From positions 374,001 to 438,000 of the forward strand of contig JAJEKV010000170.1 in the NCBI GenBank assembly GCA_021234155.1: a DNA stretch of 64,000 nt. The letters run 5' to 3'. The notes beneath the pieces are model-generated. The model was not told where the DNA came from. It saw only the letters and a program-made list of their open reading frames with translations, and ran no database searches. Below are positions 15,541 through 27,388 of this stretch, one piece after another. This stretch comes from Isoetes taiwanensis. Its lineage: Eukaryota; Streptophyta; Lycopodiopsida; Isoetales; Isoetaceae. The translations under genes and the position numbers were made by a program. The first letter of the stretch is position 1; each line of letters opens with the position of its first letter.

Positions 15541-18225
15541 TGGATTTTGGTGCTACAGTGTAAATTAGTTGGCACAAAGATTGTTTGAAAATTTCAGATC
15601 TACCTCTTTCAATCAATTGTTCAAATTGGCTACAATCATGAACATCAAATATGCAAAATGCGTAACATTCAAGTACCCACTAACCTTGGTATTTTCACTC
15701 TAAAATGGGTAATGTGTACTCCTACTTTATGCAAAAATCTAATTTTTGTTGCAAGTCTTATTGATATGGGCATTATAGTTCCCTTTGATAGTAAAAACCG
15801 CATTGTTTGCAATAAAGTTACAGGAAAGAGTCGTGCTCCTGCTATTCATAAGAATATGCTGATCAAATTGTTCTTCTAGCTGCTGGTAATGGTACTTGTG
15901 ATTTGTGGTATAAGAGGCTTGGCCACATTAGTTTGGTGATGCTCAACCAGCTGCCACAACTTATAGAGGGGTTTGATCTTTATCATCATCCTACTCTTGC
16001 AAGTAGTGAGGCTTGTGCATTGGGCAAATAACACCGCAGGCCTGGTATATATGTTAGGTCTCGCGCTACTGCTCTTTTTGAACTAGTATACACAGATGGA
16101 TCTATTTCTTGAAGCAAAAATCTGATGCATTTGTCCATTTCCAAGAATGGAGAGTGCTTATTGAGAATCAAGTAGCATATCGGACTAAAAAAATCAGATC
16201 TGATAATGGTGGAGAATTTATCAGTCATGCGTTCAATCATTTTTTTGTGATGAGCATGGTATTGAGCGCCAGCTTACCGAGCCTCATACTCCACAACATA
16301 ATGGCATTGCCGAGCGGAAGAATTACAGCATTGTCGGCATGGTAGGTTGCTTGCTTGCCCAATCCTCTGCACCCATTCAATTTTGGGCTGAAGCAGTAAG
16401 GTAGTCAGTTTACCTTTTTAATAGATTGCCCATTGTAGCTGTGAAAAACTATTACCCCTGAACATGCTTTCACTGGCATTAAGCCAAATTTGTCTCGATT
16501 GCGTGTCTTTGAATGTACCGCTTTTACACTTATTCCCAAAGTTAATCACAAGAACCTTGGGGCTACTAGCAAGAAAATGATCCATATGGGTTCTTCTGAC
16601 CAATGCAAGCGTGGTTATAGGCTGATTGATCTGGAAACCAAGAAGCTTTATGTTAGTCAAGATGTTATTTTTCATGACGATATCTCTGCATTTCAGCAAG
16701 CTTCAGAAACTCCTAATGTGGAGATATCTCTGCATGGAGACACGGCAATTTCTAATCCATTGGACTCAATTTCTGATATTCTAACACTTGCACGGTTTTC
16801 CTGATCACAGAGGAGATTTTGATCCATTTGATCAAGAAGGAGATCTTGTCCTATGCAATCAAAGAGATGATCTTGATCATCCTGATCAGGGAGGAGTTGA
16901 AAGACTTGGTCAAGAAAAAAAGAAGTGTTTTTCTCCTCAAAGGTTTGCCTTCTATGATAAAGTTATGCCCAGCATTATGGAGTTTTGTGGTGCTATTGTT
17001 ATCAATGAACGCACCAGCTATCATGAAGCTATTTCATGTGCTGATGCACCTCATTGTGGCAGCAGGCAATGGACCACGAAATGAATGGCACTTGGGAATT
17101 GGTTCCTCTTCCTCATGATCGGAAGGTCGTGGGTAATAAATGGGTCTACAGATGTAAGCCCCGTCCCGTTGGCACTATTAGCAGCTACAAAGCCCACTTT
17201 TAGTTGTACAAGATTTTACTTGAAAACATGTTCTCTAATGGTCAAGATGATGAGCATTCATATTCTTCTTATATTTTTTGCTCATTACAATCTTGAGGTT
17301 CATCAAATAGATGTCAAAACAGCATTTCTTAATGGCAAGCTTGATGAAGAAATATATATGAAGCAACCTAAAGGCCACATCAAAGGTAGTGTTGAGCATT
17401 TAGTATGCAAATTGGCGAAGGCACTTTATGGGTTAAAGCAAGCATCTTGTCCTTAGAACAAGACCATAGATTCTTTCTTCTGAGACCGAGGATTCCAGCT
17501 CATTGAGGCTGATTCTAATGTCTGCGTCTGCCGTCAAGGCAAGTTCCTAATCATCATTGCTTGTACATGGATGATTTGCTCATAGGCAACAATAATGAGC
17601 ATATTGCTAATTTTAAGACAAGGCTTGCTGCTAAGTTTCCAATGCTAGAGTTAGATAAAGCTAACTACTGTTTGGATTTAGAAATTGCAAGAGATCGAAA
17701 CAAAAGGATTTTTTCATATCTCTCAAAAGTACATTGAAGAAAAGCTTGAGCACTTTGGCATGGCTGATTGCAATTCATCTAAAGTCTTTATGAATCCAGG
17801 TTCTCTTCTCACCAAGAAAGGTTCCTCACAACCTGATGCTGAGTGTCTTTCTATGACAAAAGTTCCATTTCGGCAATTGATTAGCAACTTCATGTATTGC
17901 ATGGTTTGCACTAGACTTGTAGTTCTCAGCCAATTTTTGGCAGATCCAGGACATACGCATTGAAAATGGGCCAAGCACATCCTCAGATACTTAAACAGTA
18001 CTGCTGATTATGGCCTTGTATATTGCCACAGTAGTGATGCTTTTTCACCACGGACATACAGTGATCCATCACTTTGCGATATGACAAACAACTCTAGGTC
18101 CACATCCGACATTTGTTTTATGCTTGCCAATGCTGCCATTGCTTGGATCAATAAGAAATAGGGCTATGTATCTTTTTCTTCAAGCGAGGTTGACCATGAA
18201 GATGGTGACCTCTCATCAAGGAGGA
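15500..18225 (+). pseudogene. copia pol remnant: protease, integrase, RT, RNase H
   Basis: Protease is marked by FIVDFGATV near 15536, where the usual DSGA site reads DFGA. Integrase follows as a pre-integrase piece (LWYKRLGHISLVMLNQL near 15905) and RSDNGGEFISHAF at 16196, with the second catalytic aspartate kept. RT appears at about 17299 as VHQIDVKTAFLNGKLDEEIY and YGLKQAS, then breaks; the YxDD box region near 17565 reads YMDDL only in part. RNase H shows AKHILRYLNSTADYGLVY and ends at SSSEVDH just before the 3' LTR, without the usual C-terminal portion. At least eight frame breaks. Confidence 0.88.
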
Positions 18226-18226
18226 G

Positions 18227-18484
18227 TGTCAAGTTATATGATATTGAGATCACCATCTTACTGCTAGATGTGATGTATCAACACTTACAGCACTCAGCAT
18301 ATAGATGTTGATTAAGCACTTTATTAGAATCTAGCAACGACCCTCCACTTGTCATAATTAGCTATGGCATAATTAGGATTGCTTGGTATATATATCTTGT
18401 ATTCTCACGCACATTTCAATACAATTCATTTTTGCCTTTGTTTTGGGAGCTAGGGCTCTCAGATTCCTTGGTGCAACTTCGACA
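18227..18484 (+). repeat. 3' LTR (258 bp)
   Basis: Starts TGTCAAGTTATATG right after the purine tract ATCAAGGAGGAG and ends CTTCGACA, so the tips TGTC/GACA are inverted as expected. Its right half aligns with the 5' LTR at 14380-14562. Confidence 0.8.
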
Positions 18485-19844
18485 AGTATATTGCCAAAAT
18501 GCAAGGTAAACTCAATAGTATGGAAGATAGATCCATCAGAATGCTTGGTAAGTCATCTAAAATGCAAGGTAAAAGAGAATCCACTGAAATGCTTGCAACA
18601 CCGCAACTTTGTGTCGAGTTTCAAAGACAGAAACTTTGCCACATGGCATTGTTTGATTAACGTTGGGCCATCTCAAGCCCACATAGTGCAATTACCATAT
18701 AGTACATTGTCAAGATCCCATCGTTCACTTGCCTTCAAATCCATCATCGACTTTTGCTCCTCAATTGCACTCAATCACTATAGCCTACATTCAAAATTAT
18801 AATTTATATATAGAAAGAGATTAAAAGCAAAGTAAAATTTAGGCCTCATCAATACCAGGTTATTGATCACTTCATTATCCCTATCTATTACTCGTATTGA
18901 AATCAGCTAGAATCTAGAGTTATCAAGCTCCATCCGTAAAAGGTAGATTTTTGTAAAACTTATTTGGTTGTTGCTTTTGTTGTAGAACAATACGTTAAGC
19001 TTTTCTGCCCTAAAATAACATAGCAAATTAACAAAATTTAAGCATCACATATCTCATTGTAAATTACAACATAGATCTAACTAGGCTTAACCTTCGACTA
19101 TCTTTCTAGTTCGCTGAATATGAAATGGACTTAAAATCTATTGTAAAAAATATCCAATAATAGTGCATTTATAAGGAAGATACATCATCCACGCTCCCAA
19201 GTCTTACAAGAAATTTATTGCGACGACCTCAGCAAACATTTCTTTGATTCCAAATCTGTGAATTACATTCATTCTAAAGTCCAACAATTGATAAATTCCT
19301 CAACTAAATTTGAGTGTTGGTTTTCCCTCTCCCGGATTCTCTTTCTTATTGTTGTCTTATATAAATCTAACATGTAATCGTGTCAAATGGCAACCAATTT
19401 ATTTTTGATGATAAACATCAGCAATTCAAGATATTGATACCTTTGGTTTTCATTCACATACGTTTCAATGATTTCTAGAACTCGCTGATCTATGGTACTT
19501 ATGCTTAAGACTTGTAAAGAAGGATAGGTTATTACTAAAATGGGCTGGCATGTTTAGCCACGTCACTATATAGGGAATGTTCTATGCAAGTTTGATATCT
19601 TATGCTTTATGATAAAGCAATCAAGCCTCAATAAGCCACGAGGTCGCTTTTAAGTAAAGAATAATCATATTCTCATTTGCAAACTCTTATGGACCTGGGG
19701 AATTTTTTATTTTTATTTCAGAGGAAGAATATGCCTAAAAACTTTTCTTAATCAACCATACACCATAGAAAATCCGCGATTACTACATGTGGATAAGAGT
19801 GCAAAGCAAGTATGAAAACCCTTTTTTGTCGTCGCATTATGCAG
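18485..19844. other. Spacer, no gene recognised
   Basis: AT-rich sequence between the copia 3' LTR and a LINE fragment. The frame at 18383-18802 begins inside the LTR and has no domain. A phrase AAAATGCAAGGTAAA recurs at 18496 and 18560. Nothing else stands out. Confidence 0.45.
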
Positions 19845-20304
19845 ATTCAATTTTATCATAGGCACTCAGATGTTGACAGGTTGGATCCATATGTCGTTCT
19901 ATATGATGACATTAAACATCACAAACAGCTAGGACATGTGATGCTTGTTGGAGATTTTGATGCAAGCATAGGCACGAACAATTAAGGAAGCTCAACCCTC
20001 TAGCAGATGACATATTGCAGCTCAGACAGTAGAAGACTTTATTTGAAGACAACTGGTTCAAATGTGTAACATATTTGACTTGCTCATTTGCAATCGTCTC
20101 AAGCAATGACCGTTTTCCTCCATCGCCAGTGTTGTTTATCCAATGTAGATAGGAGAATCAGGGGGGCAGATCCAGTGTTGTTGATTTGTGCTTGTGGTAG
20201 AGCACCTTGTCAAGCATCTGCAAGTGAGAACAACAGCAGCAGGGATGAGGAAGTAGATTCAGATCCACTATTAGACCACTCCCATATGCCTCAACTTTGC
20301 ATGG
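19845..20304 (+). pseudogene. LINE endonuclease remnant, left part of a split LINE
   Basis: Reading YDDIKHHKQLGHVMLVGDFD matches the minus-strand LINE at 12.1-12.56 kb (YDDIQQHRQLGSVVLLGDVN), so both derive from one LINE family. Later pieces (SSRDEEVDSD beside SRDEETD in the other copy) align as well, with frameshifts. The LINE stops abruptly at 20304 where a DNA transposon begins, and LINE coding sequence resumes after the transposon at 27389. Confidence 0.82.
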
Positions 20305-20327
20305 GGGTGCTTTTTTTATTGACCTAC
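20305..20327 (+). repeat. Left TIR of the 7.1-kb transposon
   Basis: Perfect 23-bp inverted match to 27362-27384, preceded by the ATGG target copy at 20301-20304. Confidence 0.92.
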
Positions 20328-21329
20328 TCAAAAAATCATGTCGCGACATTGGTGCTGGTAAGGTGCTGATACCCGTCATAAAATTTTTTCGACCGCCCTT
20401 CACGTTTCGTCAAGCACTTCACCCGCCATAGCCAGCCTTGAGCGGGAGTCAAGATCCATCATTCCTGCTATTTTTGGCCAAGTCATCGATCCCGAAATTT
20501 TAGTTTGCAATCTCCAATTGAATGGAATTTCCCCGCCCAAATCAAATGTTTGCACCTTTTTTAATTATCTTTGTTTCAGGCGTTTCTTGAAACACGACTA
20601 TGGTTCTTGAGTTGAGAGATGAATTCCTTTTTTACGTGTCCGGGCATTGTGTAATTTGATGCCGGGGATTCTGGCGGGCATGCAAGAGTTAAATCAACAA
20701 TTCCAAGCGATTTACGGAGTCTTTGTTCACAATTTGCGAGAAAATTACCTTGAAGAATCACCTACACAAATCAAGTTGGTACTCACATTGAAAGCGAGTG
20801 GATTTCACAAGGAATGAAGAAACTACATTTGAAGCCGAAAATTCAGATCAAGAATTTCATCATGAAGATGAAAGACCCGGTATTCCTTGTTAAATGCCTC
20901 GCTATTAAATTGGCTGAATTTTTTTTTGTTCTAAATTGTTGACCCGATGTAATGTGCTTCGGTGGAAACGTAATTCATTCAATGGTGCTGAGTTTATGGA
21001 CTTTGAACATGATTTCAACATGTCGAAAGTATGCAATTTAAATTTGTTACTTGGTTTATAAAAAGTAAACTCGACATGCTAAAATTCTGAGGAGAATATG
21101 GTGGAATATCAAATGAGGATGATGAAGTTATGGATGTTGGCAATGTTGTAGAGGTTGGATCCGACTTGTCATAATCTGGTACTTGCTATAATAGAGGTAT
21201 TTGCATTGATAAATTTCGCGTTCGATTTGTAGTTAGAATTGCGATTTTGCAAACCAAGAGAATTATGAAACCGCTTTCAAAAAAAGACAGCCGAAATCGG
21301 GGAGGATTCAAAGACAGAAAAAAAGAGAA

Positions 21330-24241
21330 GTGGATGCTGCAACTGGCAATTTAGGTGCAGTTGCAAATGATGCTACTGTTGGTAAGAAAGGTTCATTCAG
21401 CAGTTGGAAGAAAAGAAAGTTGTCAAAAGAATTAGGCAAGCTTGTGAACGAATTGTGTGAGAATGCTACATCTGAAGAAAGAGTGGAAATTCTAGGGGGT
21501 GCTAGAAAGTGGATACCTGAACTAGATCTCTCAAACAGCAAAGAATTAAACACAATGAAAACAATCATTAACAATTTGAGGGAGTCTTTTGCAGCTCATA
21601 AGTATTCAAAAAATACAGATGTGTGGAGAGCAAGAAGTGCTGCAATGACTTTTACAGTCAATGGTGAAACTAACAAGTCTGCTTTTGCCAAGCAAATGAA
21701 TCTGAATAGGAAGATTGTGTCAGTTGCAGTAAATAGAAGATTGGCTGCAGAGCATGGTAGTGGACCATGGTCCATGTTCAAGAAGAATACTAGATTTGAC
21801 AGACTCTCTTATGATGAGAGGAAGCTAATAGTTGACTTTTGGAGAGATAACGTTGAAGTGTCTCCATGCAAGAAACATGTTATAAGGATTAGAGTGGCTG
21901 AAGGATTCAAGATCATGCATCCATTACACTTCATGGAGGATACTCAGGTTAGTTTGATTGCACATGCTGGATATTGCTGTAATTGCTGTAATTGCTGTAA
22001 TTCTGCTGTAATTGCTCTAATTGCTGTAATTCTTGTGTCTGTTTTTGCAGGTTTCATTTTACCAGCGTTTCAGAAGGGAGTATCCTAAGTTTGAGGTTTC
22101 TTTCTCAGTATTTCATGCCTTGAAACCCCTTTATGTCAGGAAAGTAAAGGACAGAGAGACGTGCTGTTGTGTGTATCATATGAGAGCAGATTTTATTCGA
22201 CTTGCAATGAACAAAGTAAGACATGATGAAAAAATTCATGGTCCAAATTGTAAATGCACGTGTGAAGTTTGTGGTCCTGGACCAACATGCATGGCAAGGA
22301 AGAGCACCTATGCTTCAACAAGTGAGCTTTGGAGGTCTCTTATTTGTCCAAGAGATGAAAGTGAAGAATGGTATGCACATGACTGCCTAACTCTCAAGTG
22401 CAATAGTTGTGGACCTAGCAAGCTGCCAACATGTCCAAAAGAAGTGAATTTCAAAAATGGTGTGCAGGTGGAGTGGAAGACATATGACAAGGTACTAAGA
22501 TTTTCTTTTTTTATGCTTCATTATGGTGTAGCTTTATTCTTTATCTCTGTATTTGTTGTAGATATATGAATCGAGAAGAACCACGATGGCAAAAGGTGGT
22601 TATAAGGCTGGGAAAAAAACCGGTCACTAAACTGGTTTACAAGACCACAAGTGCTGGCGATATTTTCAGAATGCTAGAACAAGTCTTTGAAAAGAATTCA
22701 TTCCACACAACTATGAGGCTAGATGGCAGGCGGGCAATTCAAGGAGTGTTTGGAAACATTTCCAAAGGATGCAATAGTTTCCAGTGATTGATTTTTGCTG
22801 AAAATTACAGCTTCAAAATTCACAAGAAATTCAGATGCGCATTGGAGGAATGATCGATTGCACAATTTTAGTGCATATATCATATAGACATGCCACCAAA
22901 AGTGATGACCCTAAATTGGATGAAGATGAGAGAAGAATCATCAAAGAAACTCACTTCTACATTTTCGGATGACGGGGAACATGACACTTTGTTTATGCAA
23001 CATTGTTTGAACAGGTCATGCAAAGCATTTTTGTCCAAGCAAACAAATCAAATACGTACAGCAGACACATTGTTTGGTCTGATGGATGTTCTAGCCAGTG
23101 GAAAGGAAGTAGAACATTTTACTTTCTAGGAAGAAATTATCAAACTAGTGGCATCCCAATAACTTAGAATTATTTTGCTTCTTATCATGGGAAAGGTAAC
23201 TTTCATTTTCAAGCACCTAGAGTTAATGTTCATTTCAAAGACTAATCGATAGAGAAACAGTGAACATGATGGTCTTTGGAGCTGTCATTAAGAGAGCCCT
23301 AACTCATGAGATGTTAAAAGCGAAAAATTGATTGCCACTTAGAAATGCACATGATGTAGTGGTTTTGCAAAAAACATTTCAAAGTGACAACATCACAATG
23401 GAAGGCAAGGACAGATCTGAGTGTCTTTGTTGAGCTATTTGGATTTTTATACATTCCAATTTCTTTGAGCTTGTGAATGCTTGTGTTTGACAGATTTTTT
23501 TGGGAAGTTGGCATAGGAGATGTTGACAGAAGTGAGAGGTATGATTGTGCAACTCTATCTGGCTCTAGCAAATTTCATTCCATCAGGCCTACTCAAAGAA
23601 CTGACCCGACTCAAGTTGCACATATGAACTTCACTTGTTTCTGCCATAACTGCTGGTTAGGGAAATATGCAAAGTGTCCCTACATTGCTAGAATAGGCAC
23701 GTGGTCATACTCTGAATTAAAACCTATGGGTGCTGACTATGTTGAGGAAGTTGTTGAAGGCCCTGTTTTTGAAGGAGATCATGAGTGGAAATCAGATATC
23801 ATTGCTGTTGGAGATAACTTTGCTGTCAATGCTGAGCCTAACAACAAAGAAAAAGTAGACTTTTATATTTTAAAATGCACTAGAACAAAGCATGTTATAG
23901 AGAAAGCATACAAGGATCCTTGGGGGCAAAAGTTTGGTAGGAATGAAGTAGTTGTCACTGGAAAATATTACAAGTTGATTAATGGTAACTTGTATGAATT
24001 GCTAGAACATGAGCCAGAGTGCAGTGTATACAGCCATTTGGTTCTGGCTGTTAATTTTGATATGACCAGATTGAGGAACAACCTGTTTCAGCTCCCTGAC
24101 ATAGTGGAAGATCAAATTATGGATAGCTTGCATCAAAGCACATCCATTTATGCTCAAGAAGTTTTAGAGTCTTCCCGAAATGATCTGAAAGGAAAGAATA
24201 AATCAAAAGCAAAAGCAGCAAAAGGCAAAGATGCTTTGTGA
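21330..24241 (+). pseudogene. Transposase of the 7.1-kb element, frameshifted
   Basis: Exon 1 (to 21947) encodes a basic N-terminal region (SWKKRKLSKELGKLVNEL). An intron 21948-22050 (GT...TTTTTGCAG) contains a TGCTGTAAT nonamer repeat. Exon 2 (22051-22491) has VSFYQRFRREYPKFEVSFSV and a cysteine-rich part (CCCVYHMRADF, CKCTCEVCGPG, CNSCGPSKLPTC). A second intron ends at 22561. Beyond it frames are broken, but FIPHNYEARWQA, VIDF/AENYSFK, HIVWSDGCSSQWKGSRTFYF (about 23058-23130), SYHGKG and EHDG-like pieces and GAVIKRALTHEM can be read in changing frames. These motifs characterise a widespread eukaryotic transposase family with probable catalytic acidic residues. The C-terminal part (23477-24241, 254 codons) is open and ends in a lysine-rich tail. 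I cannot name the family. Confidence 0.8.
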
Positions 24242-24905
24242 TTCAAACTGTGAACCTTAGACCAATTTGTAAATTGTGAAACATATTGTAAATTGTAAAT
24301 CATATTGTAAATTTGTTGTCATAGTTCATATGTAATCAAATTGGTTGTCAATCATAACCATAAACAATCATAAACAAATATGTAACCATAAACAATAAGG
24401 TTTTCAATCATAAACAATCAAGGTTTTCAATCATAAACATAAACAATCATAAACAAATATGTAACCATAAACAATAATATGTAAACAATCATATGCTAGA
24501 TAGCTATCAATCAAAAACCTTATATTCATGTACACCTTATATTCATAAACCTTATTCATTGCTATTCTTCATATGTAAACCTTATTCATAAACCTTATTC
24601 ATTGCTATTCTTCATATCATATAGACCTTATTCATTAACCTTATTCATTACTATTCCTATTATACATAAACCTTGTAAACCTTGTGTAAACCTTATTCAT
24701 ATGTAAACCTTATGTAAACCTTATTCATATGTAAACCTAATGTAAAAACCTAAGGTAAAACTTATGTAAACCCTAATGTAAACCTTATGTAAAACCTAAT
24801 GTAAAACCTAATGTAAACCTATGTAAAACCCTAATGTAAAACTTATGTAAAACCTAATGTAAACCTTATGTAAAAACCTAATGTAAAACTTATGTAAAAC
24901 TTATA
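24242..24905. repeat. AT-rich minisatellite between convergent genes
   Basis: Blocks of ATAAACAATCATAAACAAATATGTAACC (24340-24490), AACCTTATTCAT (24530-24720) and CCTAATGTAAAACTTATGTAAAA-type units (24660-24905) grade into each other. The tract lies between the 3' ends of the two genes of the transposon and contains no reading frame. Confidence 0.85.
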
Positions 24906-27089
24906 TTCCAGAATGCAAACCTTATATTAGTGTAAACCTTGCTATTACATAAATATACAAAAAACATGTCAACACTATGGAACAAAATTGTGTTGCATGT
25001 ATACAAGATCCACATAATATTTAAAAAAACATCCTCATAATATCCTCCCCGGTAGATCTTTGATAAGATGCTTGGTAGATCTGAGAGACTGCTAAATTCG
25101 AGAAAGTCTTGCCTTTTTAAAAAGCAAGATAATTTTCCTCCAATGTACCACACGGAAGGATTTCTTCTTGATTCGCTCCCTACATCCTGTGATAAATCTG
25201 CTCCTACATCCTGTGATAAATCTGCTCCTATATCCTCTTCAGCATCATTGTTCTTTACATCTCCAGCATCTTCATCTTCTATAGGCTCCAACCTTGCATC
25301 TTTGGCGGCTTTCACAAAGCAATGTTAGACACATTTCCTGCAACAAGAAATCAATATTTAGTACAACTAAATTGAACATGGACTACTATTCAAATTTTCG
25401 ATTAGACTTACCATTTTTCTTCAGTGCTCCAAGCTTGGTTCTTGCAAGGGTCTTCTTGTCTGCCGGGTTGTCCAATCTTTGGCGTGGGTCTTCTTATCTG
25501 CAGGGTTGTCCAAGGTCTGGTGGGGTCTTCTTGTCTGCAAGATTAATTTAAAATTAATGTAACTTAAAAGAAGTTATAATACTAAAACTAAATGTGTACC
25601 TTTTTATGGGAGATATGTGAGCAAATTTAACGGGACTCGACTTGTCAATATCTATAACTGTTCAAATAGAATTGAAGTTAGCACAAAACAAATACATTAC
25701 AAGATACATTGAACAAAAAACTTACTTGCTTGGGGTTTGAGTCTTTTCTTGGTGCTGCCCTTGTCTTCCTTTTCTTAATTTTTGCGGGTCCTTTACGCTT
25801 TAAATTCAAACACTTGCGGGTTTATTGTACAAAGTGGTGCTGCTATCAACTTCATCCTTACTGGCTTCTTATCTTCATCATCGTTTGCATTTTTCGGTTT
25901 GTTCTTCATCTTCATAGTTAGAGTCCTCTTCAATCACAATCTTGAATTCTTTGAATCCCAGTTCACGCAAAATGTTGTTTGGGACTTCCTCTCCACAAGG
26001 GGAACCACCACAAAGGCATAGTTTTCAAAGACACTTGAAAAGCAAAACACATGGTACTTATGTCCACATTGGTTTATTTTAACAAACGGGTCATATTCTT
26101 GAGGAAAACAAAGGCCACATGCCCGACATACATCGATGGTTAGCAAAGGCAAAGAATACACACCCATACCCAACTCCATCCGAGCTTTGGTGCTTTCACT
26201 ATCTTTGCTGCATGGCTGAAATATGCTTAGCCTTTGCATGCCACTTTAGCCATTGATTCCTCAAAGGTATCTATTTGGACTTCAGCAAAGAAATTTCTTT
26301 CTGAATGTGTTCTTCCCCTTTAGAATCTATTTTTGAAGTCGACTCCAAAAGCTCTCGATAACTTCTTCATCATTCTTTAGTTTTGCAATAGCATCAACTT
26401 CTTTCCGGAAAATCCGTTCAAGGTCTTCTGGGACTTACGCTTGGCCTCTATATTTTCATATATAGCTTTGCAAGCTATATGCGCTCAACAATAGCACCTT
26501 CTTTCCTCAACAAAGACTCTTGTTTTGATAATAGCAACTCCTCTGCATCTCTCTTCATCTCGACAAAGCTTACCCAAGTGATCCAAAAAGCGTTGCTATT
26601 CAAACGATAGCTGCTGGTCTCTCCCTAAATCTGGCCTTTCGGATGTTCGATAAACCTGCAGCAAAAAAAGCCCAGTTCACTTTGAATTGCCGGGGGTTGA
26701 CAAAGCTTCGTTGGGTATTACTCCAAGCAAAAAGCTCGAGCAAAGGTTACCCCTAACCTCATTGTTGGTAGGCTTGCTTTTCGATAAATCCTTTCCGGCA
26801 GGTCATGCGGCAACCGATGGCGAACAGGGGGCCTAACAAATTTTAAATTTATCTTTCCTTTCGAAGTGGAGCCTTTGCCGGACTTCAAAGAAAATCGATC
26901 GGAAACATCGCCGCCTTCAAATCCTTTGGCTTCTTCCTTCATTACACAAACCTCTTTTGTGTGAAATTCATACTCGGTTCTTGAAAAGCGACTCGATAAC
27001 ATCAAACAAACTTTTTTAGTTCAATATCGGTAGATAAAGAAAAAGCATGAGAAATAGAGGTTTTTTTACCTGTGGGACTTCAGCGCCAT
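24890..27089 (-). pseudogene. Second gene of the 7.1-kb element, RING-like finger
   Basis: Minus-strand gene converging on the transposase. A likely first exon is ATGGCGCTGAAGTCCCACAG at 27089-27070 followed by GTAAAA. Open pieces follow at 27005-26718 (basic, with PPVRHRLPHDLPERIYRK) and 26239-25934, where CRACGLCFPQEYDPFVKINQ runs into CGHKYHVFCFSSV. That CX2C...CGHxYHxxC spacing looks like a RING or related zinc finger. The last piece (25315-24890) is acidic with a duplicated GADLSQDV unit. Exon joints are uncertain. Second proteins are common in large DNA transposons, and a role in transposition or targeting is only inferred. Confidence 0.55.
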
Positions 27090-27257
27090 AGCTAGATCTT
27101 TGGAATTCTAAGAGTAGCGAGAATGAACCCAACTTCCCAACCCAATTACACTTTCAATTCGAAAATCAAAATCATAATCAAAATGATCACGATTCGAAAA
27201 TCCCTAGCTGCACCTAATCAATTTCTGCGAAAACCAGCAGTTCGCACCGCACCCAAA

Positions 27258-27302
27258 AAATGATGAAGGGCGTCCTTCAAAAATGATGAAGGGCGTCCTT
27301 CA
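27258..27302. repeat. 23-bp subterminal tandem repeat, two copies
   Basis: AAATGATGAAGGGCGTCCTT occurs at about 27258 and 27281. Its GGGCG..CTTCA core is mirrored by GACCGCCCTTCACG near the left end (about 20391), so it may be a subterminal transposase binding site. Confidence 0.6.
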
Positions 27303-27361
27303 CGTCACGAGAAAAAGCTGAAAATAGGTGCTGAGCCGGTGCTGGAGCGTCGCGAAATTGG

Positions 27362-27384
27362 GTAGGTCAATAAAAAAAGCACCC
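27362..27384 (-). repeat. Right TIR of the 7.1-kb transposon
   Basis: Reverse complement equals the left TIR base for base; followed by the ATGG target copy at 27385-27388. Confidence 0.92.
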
Positions 27385-27388
27385 ATGG

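Larger units (their letters stand above)
14380..18484 (+). mobile_element. Ty1/copia retrotransposon, nearly full length, decayed
   Basis: A partial 5' LTR, primer binding site, gag with zinc knuckle, protease, integrase, reverse transcriptase and RNase H fragments, purine tract and 3' LTR occur in copia order (integrase before RT). The two LTRs share GTAATTAGCTATGACATA-like sequence and the TTTGCCTTTGTTTTGGGAGC block, but are clearly diverged, and the 5' copy lacks its first part. Many stops and shifts make it an old insertion. Confidence 0.9.
20305..27384. mobile_element. 7,080-bp TIR DNA transposon with two convergent genes
   Basis: The outer 23 bp at 20305-20327, beginning GGGTGCTTTTTTTATTGACC, are perfectly repeated in inverse at 27362-27384; weaker inverted similarity (TCGCGAC, GGTGCTG/CAGCACC) extends inward about 60 bp. 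ATGG flanks both sides (20301-20304 and 27385-27388) as a 4-bp target duplication. Inside are a plus-strand transposase pseudogene, an AT-rich minisatellite and a minus-strand second gene. The 4-bp duplication would fit, for example, the Sola group, but I cannot confirm the superfamily. It is inserted in a LINE. Confidence 0.9.

Noticed and set aside
24242-24905. CRISPR-like repeat array
   Set aside because: Units are adjacent and degenerate without unique spacers, and the DNA is plant nuclear; it is a minisatellite.
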